Shown in pieces: positions 1 through 7,537 of a stretch of 24,824 nt of DNA (positions are counted from its first letter, which is position 1; each line of letters begins with the position of its first letter). Source of the DNA: Phytomonas francai. Taxonomy: Eukaryota > Euglenozoa > Kinetoplastea > Trypanosomatida > Trypanosomatidae. The translations under genes and the position numbers were made by a program. A model generated the notes under the pieces. That model ran no database searches and was not told the DNA's origin. It saw only the letters and a list, made by a program, of their open reading frames with translations. Where the stretch lies: positions 104,683-129,506 of the forward strand of contig MJCC01000026.1 of assembly GCA_001766655.1 (NCBI GenBank), written 5' to 3'.

Positions 1-1335
1 CCGCGCGAGCGCCTTGCCGCGTCCCAGCGGACGGCGGGCCACGCCCCCCCCCCGGCTGGGCGGGCGGCGCTGCTGTCCTCCCTGCGGGACGCGGCCGGCC
101 GCGTCTTCACCCGCCCCCCCATGTGGGACGGCGAGGGGGGGGCGGGCGGGCCGCTGATCCCGCCGCAGGGGCCTGGGCCCCTCGTCCGGGCCATGGCCTC
201 CCACCGACAGTCCTGGGCGGCGCAGGAGCCGGCCCGAGGGCTGCTCGTGATGTGGGCCGAGGGCGACCTGGTGGGGGGTCGGCTTTTGCCGGACGGGGAG
301 CCCGCGGCAGACGACCCCGACGCCATCCAGCTCTCCACCCTAGAGTGGGTGGGGGAGGAGATTGTGTTGTGTAGCATCACAGCGGACCGGGATGACAATT
401 TTTTTACGGCAAAGCCCAGCCTTAACGTTCGGCACACCCTTTTTGTAGACTCCACATTCATCTACTCTTTCACTGTCGAGGTACTTCCCCCATTGCGATG
501 GCACGAAGGATGCACAACCGCGCTTTTGAACCTACCCCCAGATGAGGGCACTGAGGAGGACGCGGAAGAAACCGCGAGGCAGCTTCAGGAGCTGTCGGAC
601 GAGGCTCTGCGAAGCCTGTCCGCACACCGCGCGGATAGCGAAGCAGTCCCGGCGCACCAGCTGCTGAAGGAGGCGGCCATGACACTTCCACTCACACCCG
701 CCGAGCCCGCTTGGGGCGCGGTCGATGCCTCGACGACGGCGGCACTAGGGCAGGATGGCTGCCACTACTTTCTTTTTGGCTGCATCGAGCGCTGCGTTGG
801 ACTGCTGTACGACTCCGTTCACCTTCGGTGTGAGCTGCTGCGGGACGCCATGCGGATTGGGGCCGCGTGCAGCCCATCCGTAAGTTTCACCTTTGCAACC
901 CAACTCGCTTTTGCCGGCCGCATCCTCACGGAGGGCTCCCTTGTCGAGGTTGAGCACGTTTTCAACACCCCATTTGAGCTTACTTACACTGAAAGCTCTT
1001 CCCCAAAGGGGCCGTTGCGGCTCGTGGTCACCGCCTTTACGCAGGGCTCTGACGGTGGCGGCCACCAGGCACAGGTGGGGTATTGTAGCGTCTCCCTGCC
1101 ATCCGACCTGCCCGGAAGACATCACATTCAGTCCCCGATGTGGGCGCCGCACCGCACAGGAAAAGAGTACGTTCGATCGGTACTGGTTGGTGGGGCGCCT
1201 AGCCTTGTTGATGCGCGGCAGAGTGGTCCCCCTCCATCGGGGCGAACGGGTATCGGAGTGAAGCTTGGTATGGCGACTGACAGCATCGGTGTGCTCAATC
1301 TAACTTTAAATGTGATCCATCAGAGGAATTTATGA
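1..1335 (+). CDS. MKS1: MKS1-like B9-domain protein, 5' end cut by window
   Basis: Likely Meckel syndrome protein 1, a component of the MKS module of the ciliary/flagellar transition zone. The frame is open to base 1, with 40 codons before the first Met at 121, and no pyrimidine-AG acceptor precedes that Met, so the gene probably starts outside the window. The last ~150 residues (about 255-404 counted from Met 121) resemble the MKS1 B9 domain: FATQLAFAGRIL, then GYCSVSLPSDLPGRH, a W-P step, VRSVLVGGAPSLVD, and a final strand ending LNLTLNVIHQ. The VGG-P-L-D block and the closing strands are what separate MKS1 from the shorter B9D1 and B9D2. The middle is acidic and low in recognisable domains, and the 5' 350 bases are extremely GC-rich with C and G runs. 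The stop sits where a frame change could extend the protein (see findings). B9 assignment is firm; MKS1 rather than another B9 protein is likely. Confidence 0.75.
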   Translation, partial: PRERLAASQRTAGHAPPPAGRAALLSSLRDAAGRVFTRPPMWDGEGGAGGPLIPPQGPGPLVRAMASHRQSWAAQEPARGLLVMWAEGDLVGGRLLPDGEPAADDPDAIQLSTLEWVGEEIVLCSITADRDDNFFTAKPSLNVRHTLFVDSTFIYSFTVEVLPPLRWHEGCTTALLNLPPDEGTEEDAEETARQLQELSDEALRSLSAHRADSEAVPAHQLLKEAAMTLPLTPAEPAWGAVDASTTAALGQDGCHYFLFGCIERCVGLLYDSVHLRCELLRDAMRIGAACSPSVSFTFATQLAFAGRILTEGSLVEVEHVFNTPFELTYTESSSPKGPLRLVVTAFTQGSDGGGHQAQVGYCSVSLPSDLPGRHHIQSPMWAPHRTGKEYVRSVLVGGAPSLVDARQSGPPPSGRTGIGVKLGMATDSIGVLNLTLNVIHQRNL

Positions 1336-1772
1336 GGATTGACCCAGACATCTCTGGAGTGGAAAAGCATAGGTACCAAGTTTTGTCAACACATAGAAAG
1401 ATATAATATGCGATGCTAGTACTATATATTTGTCTTTTTTTTTTTAGAATGAAGAAAAACAGAAACCAGACTTGAAAGAGGTTGACTTTTTATCAAACGC
1501 ACCCCAGCCCCTCCCCCTCCATGATCCTTTTTCATACTATCGATTTAAGTTTTCTTCACTTCGCTGGATCTTTTATATATGTCCCAGCGTGTCTCTGTCT
1601 TTTTTTCTCTTTAATACCAAAATAGATAACCTAAAAAGTATCCCCCAATTTTTTTTTTTTTTGACTAGACCATATCAGGGCGAAGAGACCAACAGAAACT
1701 GCATTTTTTTTTTTACCAATAACCATCTTTTTTGAGTCTCTATTGTTACCGTAGAGCAGCCACGTTGTGTGG
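1336..1772. other. Intergenic, T-rich, with two acceptor-like sites
   Basis: No long ATG ORF. It holds a T-run followed by AG at 1446-1447 and a second tract ending in AG at 1753-1754. Frame 2 is open from 1448 for about 95 codons and its first 35 or so residues look protein-like, but there is no ATG in that stretch; see the finding on the MKS1 3' end. Confidence 0.5.
1704..1754 (+). promoter_or_regulatory. Probable trans-splice acceptor for the 1773 gene
   Basis: A T-run and mixed pyrimidine stretch end in GTAG at 1751-1754. The first ATG downstream is 1773, giving an 18-base 5' UTR. This supports choosing that frame over the overlapping frame that opens at an upstream TTG. Confidence 0.5.
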
Positions 1773-2207
1773 ATGCGCGCATTGTCAGACCCCCAAAATG
1801 TTCTCGCGCCCTTCAAGAGCAGCCTTGAAGCGGCAGCGCAGGCTTCCTTGTGTACCGCACCTTCACCCAGCCCTAACTGCCAGTACAAACGCGCTCACCA
1901 CAGCCGACCTCTTTTCCAGACTGCATCCGAGGAGCCCGTTCTCCCTGCCCTTCTCCGATCCCAGTTTTGCAGCCTCACTGAGCAGGACCTCCGCTGGATT
2001 GAACAGGGCATGGAGCGGCGTTCGAAGGCAGCTGCCTGCGATGCAGCCATTGCGCAGCGTGTGGAGGCTGCGCGTGCGGGGCGGCGCGCGGTGGCCGATG
2101 CGGCTGCTTCTCGTCTGCAGCTTCGCGCAGAGCGGCGTGCCGCGGCGGCCGGGGCGGTCTGCGAGCGATCCGCTATGGAGGAATATAGGAAAATGTGCCG
2201 CTGGTAA
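1773..2207 (+). CDS. Small Ala/Arg-rich helical protein, unknown function
   Basis: 144 residues. I do not recognise the family. The first ~65 residues are Ser/Pro-containing and probably disordered. From about residue 68 (SLTEQDLRWIEQGMERR) to the C-terminus it is a continuous, highly charged Ala/Arg/Glu helix likely to form a coiled coil, ending EEYRKMCRW. Such short helical proteins are common among kinetoplastid axonemal and cytoskeletal components, but that is only a guess. The start is the first ATG after the acceptor at 1754; an in-frame GTG at 1767 is unlikely to be used in a eukaryote. A competing frame at 1732-2217 overlaps it, but that frame lacks an ATG near the acceptor and reads as a shadow of the GC-rich third positions. 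Confidence 0.55.
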   Translation: MRALSDPQNVLAPFKSSLEAAAQASLCTAPSPSPNCQYKRAHHSRPLFQTASEEPVLPALLRSQFCSLTEQDLRWIEQGMERRSKAAACDAAIAQRVEAARAGRRAVADAAASRLQLRAERRAAAAGAVCERSAMEEYRKMCRW

Positions 2208-2582
2208 ACGGGCTTGATCAATAGCATCGAACATCCATCATTAGGAATATTCTTAGGCAGACGAACTTCTCTCTCCCCCCGCTCCCCCTTCCCGTTCCTC
2301 CTTCTTTTTCATTTCTTCTAAAGATACGTCAAAAAGAAGCACGCTAAAGCGGCAATGTTCTCTTTTCATCCTCTTTGAATGCATGGGAGAGTGTTACTGG
2401 TATAATGAATATTTGTTCTCTTATATATTTCGTTTTTTTTATCTGTTTTTTCCTCTTTTTTTTTTTTTTTAGCTCTTCTTGCTACGGTACAAAGACAAGC
2501 AGACAAGTGAATAGGACCTTTTCATTTTCCGATCACTTATCTTGTCATTCTTTTGTTTAAAAAAACTTAATCAGTTTAAATT
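2208..2582. other. Intergenic between helical protein and RING gene
   Basis: T-rich, no credible ORF; it carries the strong acceptor at 2472 and a 110-base 5' UTR without any ATG. Confidence 0.6.
2431..2472 (+). promoter_or_regulatory. Trans-splice acceptor of the RING gene
   Basis: An almost pure T/C tract of about 40 bases ends in AG at 2471-2472. The first ATG downstream is the RING gene start at 2583. Confidence 0.7.
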
Positions 2583-3599
2583 ATGGTTGATATGACAAAA
2601 CGAGAGCGTTCAGAATCCCCGGATCGGGACGAGGATGTTTCCATCACCTCCCCTAAATCCTCAGAGTCTGTTCAAAGTGTGTTGGATCTTAGGGATCACT
2701 CCCACAACGGGAGTGAGGGCATGCATAGCTCCCGAGAGCTCGATGCGGAGGACGCCCGCTTATCCGTGGACTTGATTGATCCGGATGACGTCTTCGGCAT
2801 CGAGCAGGAGTTGGAGAACCTTGGCGTGGACGAAGACTTGAAGGCTTCGATACGCACGATGACGCCGAATACGCAGCGCGAGGTGATCAACGACATCGTG
2901 CGCACGCGCCAGGTCTCCCCGCTGATGCTCGGGGGGGCCCAGGTAGAGAGCCCCTTCGAGGGGAGGGCCTCGGGCGCCGACGACGCGCGCGCCGGGATGA
3001 TCCGGAACGCGATCGAGGTGTACGACCTCCTCGGCCCCATCCTCAGCCGATTCGACGGCGCGAGCGCGGAGGAGGGGCCGGAGGCGCCGTCGGCCGTCCC
3101 CGAGCCCGACCTCGCGTGGAATAGCCGCCAGATGGCGATGCTGCTCGCCCGGATGCCGCTCTTCCAGGAGGTTCAGCAGCTGCTGACGATGCAGCAGATG
3201 GGGCTCGAGCGCGACGTCGACGACATGAGCTACGAGGAGCTGCTCGCGCTCGAGGAGCGCATCGGGAACGTGAGCAAGGGCATGCGCTCCGAGCGGGAGA
3301 TAAACGCATGCATGCGGCGACTGCCAAGGCCCCCCGCCGAGGGGAGGTGCCCGATCTGCTTAGATGCGTTTAAGGAGGCGGAGAACCCTGCCCCTGCGGA
3401 CGGAGGCCACGGCCTCGACAATGGGGCGTTAGAGGCAAAGCGAGACAGCGGTGCCATACCGGCGGCGCCTCGGAAATATGTTTGCATAAAGAATTGCGGG
3501 CACATTTTCCATCAGAGCTGCATTAAGCAGTGGTTCCGTATGGATAAACGATGCCCAGTGTGCAATCAGGAGGTTATTCTCACTTCGTCAGAGTCCTGA
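2583..3599 (+). CDS. RING-H2 finger protein, probable E3 ubiquitin ligase
   Basis: 338 residues. The C-terminus carries a RING-H2 finger: CPIC at 256-259, then NCGHIFHQSC supplying Cys-His-His-Cys, and CPVC at 324-327. RING-H2 domains recruit a ubiquitin-charged E2, so this is probably an E3 ligase; substrate and location are unknown. The loop between the second and third zinc ligands is about 45 residues, slightly longer than the usual 9-39, and holds an Ala/Gly/Pro-rich insert. The N-terminal ~70 residues are Ser/Asp/Glu-rich and probably disordered. The centre (about 70-250) is helical and acidic with no domain I recognise, and no membrane segment is seen. Codons from about 2840 to 3340 are strikingly GC-rich while both ends are not. 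The start is the first ATG after the acceptor at 2472; a second in-frame Met is residue 4. Confidence 0.88.
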   Translation: MVDMTKRERSESPDRDEDVSITSPKSSESVQSVLDLRDHSHNGSEGMHSSRELDAEDARLSVDLIDPDDVFGIEQELENLGVDEDLKASIRTMTPNTQREVINDIVRTRQVSPLMLGGAQVESPFEGRASGADDARAGMIRNAIEVYDLLGPILSRFDGASAEEGPEAPSAVPEPDLAWNSRQMAMLLARMPLFQEVQQLLTMQQMGLERDVDDMSYEELLALEERIGNVSKGMRSEREINACMRRLPRPPAEGRCPICLDAFKEAENPAPADGGHGLDNGALEAKRDSGAIPAAPRKYVCIKNCGHIFHQSCIKQWFRMDKRCPVCNQEVILTSSES

Positions 3600-3666
3600 G
3601 ATGAATCGATACTTCTAGACTTGTTTCTTTGTGAATGGAACAATTATCAAAAAGGGGGTGGGTGAG

Positions 3667-3695
3667 GTGTGTGTGTGTGTGTGTGAGGGGGGGGG
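3667..3695. repeat. GT dinucleotide repeat plus G run
   Basis: About nine GT units followed by a run of nine G, within the 3' flank of the RING gene. Confidence 0.9.
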
Positions 3696-4290
3696 ATATT
3701 AATTAGTGATAAGTTTTTGCTTATTATGTGGTTTAGAGATATGACTCGATACTAGCCCCTTTTTTTCCCCATTGAGGGGTTAGACTGTATATACTGACTT
3801 GGGGTTCAATTCTGTAGGATCGCTAGGGAGATACAAGCTATTACTACATCCCGACAGAAGGCGGTCGAGTGTGTAAAGGGGGGTGCGCTCAAGGGCTGCA
3901 GCCGGTGGGGATCCAATGGGTAGTAGCCGATCCAAGCACCTAAGTAACATCTACTATGTTAAATATCGGTTGCTTTTGCACGATTTTTCTTATTTTTTTT
4001 TTCGTTTTCGAATATGTGTAAATGTCATCACTTAGTTCGCTTCATTTTTAAGTAAGCGTGATGAAATTCCCTTATCAAATCTTTAAAGACCAATCATGAT
4101 AATGCGATTTGATATTAATGTGAAGGCAAAATAAACACCCCCGTACTCAAGTAGAAGTATCTGCTTGTGATCGATAGTATATCTATATCTATAATTTTTG
4201 TTATTTGTGTATGTGTAGCGAGGAAACTGCTACATATGTTATTCTCATAATATTCTGAGAAGGAATGGGTGGGTAGGGGCATGTTACTAT

Positions 4291-4325
4291 GTTTGTTTGT
4301 TTCTTCTTTTTTTTTTTTTTTGCAG
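4291..4325 (+). promoter_or_regulatory. Orphan acceptor-like pyrimidine tract
   Basis: A near-pure T tract ends in GCAG at 4322-4325. The next ATG (4355) opens only 23 codons (4355-4426). It may give an alternative long leader for the SNARE gene at 4768, or a non-coding or micropeptide transcript. Confidence 0.4.
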
Positions 4326-4730
4326 CGACTGAACAAAAGCTTTTCTTTGCTTGCATGTTTAATTTAAACGTTAAAGAGGGCGAACCCGATGTATTCATAA
4401 TTCAGATATTATTCGCAATGTACTAGCCAAAAACTCGTATTACACATAAAAATGAAAGCTAGGGGAATCCAATTTACCCTCCCTCCATGGGAAAAAATAC
4501 ACGCCTGGTATTTTTCCCTTTTAAATTTGTTTTTTTAATGGTGGGAAGGGGGTTCACAGATTTTCCTTTAGATCAACTTTTTTGTTAAATTTCCGTCTTC
4601 AGTTTGACTTATGGTCATCTCGAACGCTTTTTTTCCTCACCAAGTCGTGTTATGACTCCACATAGGGAAGATCACTGTTCCAGTGGAAATACAAAGAATA
4701 ACATTTTTTTTTTGTTTCATTTCTAACACA

Positions 4731-4754
4731 TTTTTTTTCGTGTTGCTTTCCTAG
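4731..4754 (+). promoter_or_regulatory. Trans-splice acceptor of first VTI1-like gene
   Basis: A T/C tract ends in CTAG at 4751-4754, 13 bases before the ATG at 4768. Confidence 0.7.
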
Positions 4755-4767
4755 CGTCTGAGGGGCC

Positions 4768-5511
4768 ATGTCCACCTTGCTTGATTCGTACGACGAAGAC
4801 TATCATAAATGCATTCGGCTTCTCACTAGCACTATGGGCACCCTTAAGGATTCCATCGTAGCGCAAAACGCCCATGAAAGCGACCCATCCGTCGTTTACT
4901 ATGCGCCGCCGTCCACTGGCCCCAACAGCCGCTCGCATCAGCTCCGAGAAGTACTGCAGATGTTAGCACATGCTAAGGATTTGATGACGAGCATGAATTA
5001 TGAGGTGCACGACGTGAAGGATCTTCATCAGCGTGCGACTATCAAGGACTTAATTGCGAATTATCAGAAGCAGATTCTCGCGCTTGAGGAGGAAGCTTCG
5101 TGGCTTCGACAGGCTTGTGCTGTTGCGGAGCGAAAAGACTTGCTTTGGTTTGAGGACTCCAACACCAATGCGGCCCGATGCACTGAGGTTGATCCTGAAG
5201 CTAAAACGAATCGGCTGCTATCTCTTCAGACAACGGAAACTTTACAGTCCGGCACATCAACCTTGCTGAAGGCAGAGGCGTACCTGGAGCAGAGCAAGGA
5301 GTCTGGTCGCACATCACTAAATACGCTGAGGGCGCAGACGGAGCAAATCGGGTTTATGGGAAACATGGCGGCGGATGTAGATACTGAGCTATTCGCATCA
5401 CGACAAATTATGAACCGAATGCATAGTTTTGCCCTCCGACGGAAGCTATTTTTGAGTGCAGTCATAGCTATTATGGTTCTCTTTATGATGTTATTCTTCA
5501 TCTATCGTTAG
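4768..5511 (+). CDS. VTI1-like Qb-SNARE, copy A
   Basis: 247-residue tail-anchored Qb-SNARE of the VTI1 type, expected to act in fusion at Golgi, endosome or lysosome membranes. An N-terminal helical region (1-125) resembles the Vti1 N-terminal bundle. The SNARE motif lies at about 155-219, with Gln190 (LRAQTEQI) as the zero-layer residue. It is followed by RRK and a single hydrophobic anchor at about 227-246 that ends the protein. The second half follows the Vti1 pattern, including a conserved SRQIMNRM-like stretch just before the anchor. A second VTI1-like gene follows at 6121 with Gln at the same residue number, so the pair most likely arose by tandem duplication and then diverged strongly. 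The start is the first ATG after the acceptor. Confidence 0.85.
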   Translation: MSTLLDSYDEDYHKCIRLLTSTMGTLKDSIVAQNAHESDPSVVYYAPPSTGPNSRSHQLREVLQMLAHAKDLMTSMNYEVHDVKDLHQRATIKDLIANYQKQILALEEEASWLRQACAVAERKDLLWFEDSNTNAARCTEVDPEAKTNRLLSLQTTETLQSGTSTLLKAEAYLEQSKESGRTSLNTLRAQTEQIGFMGNMAADVDTELFASRQIMNRMHSFALRRKLFLSAVIAIMVLFMMLFFIYR

Positions 5512-6120
5512 ATAAAAATTGGGAGAGTAGCGATTTGTGTCTGACGTTCTACTAGTATTTTGATTTCTTCGAATTTCCCGTCGTTTTCCCTTTTTACTAG
5601 CGTGGATTCTTGCTTGAGAAAACGACTTACTCTGACTTTTAATTGTTCAGTGATTGTGAGTGACTATTTTCAGATTATTTAGCTTCACCAAAAGGTGTTG
5701 CAGTGAAAAATTGGTCATTTACTTATATTTTCCCACTTCTTATGGAGCTTGTTTCACAGTTCCTTTTGCTGCCTCGGGAGGATTGTGGGATATGCTTAAC
5801 GCTAGTGGCATTTTTTCAGCGAAGAGGTCATATTCATTGGTCATGAATATAGAAATGAGAAGCATCTGTACAAAAAATTGAGGGGAAAACCACCACTTCA
5901 ATTGCTTTTCAAGCATTTGATTATATTATTTTGTTCGCATTACGCATTATTGAGGCTCTGTTTTAGGACAATTCTGAGGTGGTTCTTGCTGCAGTTCATA
6001 AATTAGCTTTTTTGTGTGTGTCTTCTTTCTGCTTCTTATTATGCTATAGCTATTCTACTAGTATTTTTTACTTTTTTTTTCCGCGTTTAGTGTGTAATAT
6101 CATTTTTTTTTCTTCTAGGC
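5512..6120. other. Intergenic between the two SNARE genes
   Basis: AT-rich with no supported gene; the one open frame (5660-5881) starts at GTG and its composition is not convincing. It ends in the acceptor sites of copy B. Confidence 0.55.
6070..6118 (+). promoter_or_regulatory. Double acceptor site of second VTI1-like gene
   Basis: Two pyrimidine tracts end in AG at 6089-6090 and 6117-6118. The second lies only two bases before the ATG at 6121; the first would leave a 30-base 5' UTR. Confidence 0.65.
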
Positions 6121-6948
6121 ATGACGGCGCTTTTGAAAAGTTATGAAGAGGAATATAATGAGATTAGCAAGAGATTTGGTGACGAGTTAGCTGCCTTACA
6201 AGCGACACTGCAGGGTGGATCCGCCGACTCCACCGCGCCTCCTGCCTCTGGCGCCGCCAGCCGCCAGCAAAGTTGCACCAACTTGTTGAACCTCATCGCG
6301 CAGATGAAGGACCTTACCCTTAATATGAGCTATGAATGCACGGACCTCCCAGTTGCGCTACAGAAGGCGTGCATGGGACGCATTGACAGGTTCAAAGAGG
6401 ACATACAGAATTTGGAAAAGACTGTTGCGAAAGTAAAACAGGAGGCGGGCGCCGCGGATAGGCAGGATTTGCTCCGCGGCTCGAGGGGGCTCACAAATCA
6501 AGCCGCCCGTAGCGACATTACTGTGGGTAACGAAAATGAGCTGGACAACGAGACAGAAAAGTACCGCGCACAGATGATGGATAACACGAAAAAGTACGAT
6601 GATGCCTCGAAGACCCTTCTCCAGGCAGAGCGCTTGCTGAACGACACCGAGATGTCGGGCAATGAGGCCCTCACCAACTTGCGGATTCAGACCGAAACGA
6701 TGCAGCAAATTCACGAGACTGTCGTGAATGTTGATGAGGAGGTCTCTGAGTCACGCAAAATTTTAATGAAAATGCACCGTGTAATGATCAAGCATAAACT
6801 AGTTCTTTTTGGTATTATCTCAGTTCTACTTTTTCTAATTATTGTTGCCATTTACGTTGAGGTTTCAAAGACACGTAGAAATCGTATGCCGGAACCCTCC
6901 ATCTCGCCGTCATCATCCACGATACCACCTTCATCTGGTAGTAACTAA
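6121..6948 (+). CDS. VTI1-like Qb-SNARE, copy B, with C-terminal tail
   Basis: 275 residues, the same plan as the gene at 4768. There is an N-terminal helical region with a Ser/Ala/Pro insert (about 33-48), then a SNARE motif at about 155-220 with zero-layer Gln190 (LRIQTETM). A SRKILMKMHR stretch is followed by a basic patch and a membrane anchor at about 227-246. Unlike copy A, it continues about 29 residues past the anchor, first basic (KTRRNR) and then Ser/Pro/Thr-rich. In a tail-anchored SNARE this extension would face the lumen. Identity between copies is modest, with shared landmarks at both ends (LLxSYxExY at the start, SLNTLR-like versus ALTNLR before the Gln). The different tails and sequences suggest different compartments, perhaps like the Vti1a/Vti1b split in animals; that is inference. 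Confidence 0.85.
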   Translation: MTALLKSYEEEYNEISKRFGDELAALQATLQGGSADSTAPPASGAASRQQSCTNLLNLIAQMKDLTLNMSYECTDLPVALQKACMGRIDRFKEDIQNLEKTVAKVKQEAGAADRQDLLRGSRGLTNQAARSDITVGNENELDNETEKYRAQMMDNTKKYDDASKTLLQAERLLNDTEMSGNEALTNLRIQTETMQQIHETVVNVDEEVSESRKILMKMHRVMIKHKLVLFGIISVLLFLIIVAIYVEVSKTRRNRMPEPSISPSSSTIPPSSGSN

Positions 6949-7537
6949 GCACATTTGACCTTGTATATGACAGGTGAAGAATTACGCGTGCGCGCACGCT
7001 TCCACAACAATGCTTACGTTTAGGAGAGATAATAAGGGTTTGATGTGAGCAGCTCCTCTTGTTCCCTCCCTCTCCCCTACGGTATATCAGCGGTTTAAAA
7101 CCGACAATTCATGTTGCATTTGAGAATGATAAAATAGCCATCTACTTTCCTTAAGTACATACATATATGTATGTGTGAATACAAATATATATCTTCTTGG
7201 TGATACTTATTTTGAGTTGCTTTATGTGGAGGACCAATTTCTCCACCAAAAGAAGTGAAATTAATCATATCCAGTGGAACGGGAACGGGAGTATATCAGG
7301 AAGCGTGTCCTTGTCGTTGTCTATGCATCTTTATGTGCATCAGAATATCGTGATCCTTTTTTTTGTTCTGTCTATCGGAGAGCTATTTTTTAGTGTTGCT
7401 CCGTTTCATTTAGTTACCTTTTTTATTCATAATCTGTACTTTATTTACCTAGCGTAGAATATTTAATTAAAATAGACTATATTTTTCTACGCATTCGCTT
7501 CGCAGCGTCCCACTTTCGTTTTTAATGACTATCTCCG
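6949..7537. other. Intergenic between SNARE B and BRCT gene
   Basis: AT-rich. It includes a perfect 18-base palindrome at 7157-7174, and an acceptor at 7505. A T-rich hydrophobic frame at 7224-7457 has an ATG and 77 codons but no convincing protein character, so I do not call it. Confidence 0.5.
7478..7505 (+). promoter_or_regulatory. Trans-splice acceptor of the BRCT gene
   Basis: A pyrimidine-rich stretch ends in GCAG at 7502-7505. No further AG occurs before the ORF start at 7538. The first ATG downstream (7525) is out of frame. Confidence 0.55.

Larger units (their letters stand above)
3600..4767. other. Long gene-poor intergenic region
   Basis: About 1.17 kb without a credible CDS. It contains a GT microsatellite followed by nine G (3667-3695), a locally GC-richer, non-repetitive block at about 3781-3960, many T runs, an orphan acceptor-like site ending at 4325, and the true acceptor of the next gene ending at 4754. 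A GGTTCAATTC-like string near 3805 resembles a tRNA T-loop, but its stem does not pair and no A box fits upstream. Reverse-strand ORFs here arise from poly-T. Confidence 0.55.

Noticed and set aside
1732..2217. 161-codon ORF overlapping the small helical protein
   Set aside because: Starts at TTG before the acceptor, and its sequence lacks the regular charged helix seen in the frame starting at 1773.
3780..3830. tRNA-like T-loop string
   Set aside because: The stem around GGTTCAATTC does not pair and no D-arm or acceptor stem is found at the proper distance.
7224..7457. 77-codon hydrophobic ORF
   Set aside because: T-rich intergenic DNA gives Phe/Leu/Ile-rich text by chance; no pyrimidine-AG site of quality precedes it.
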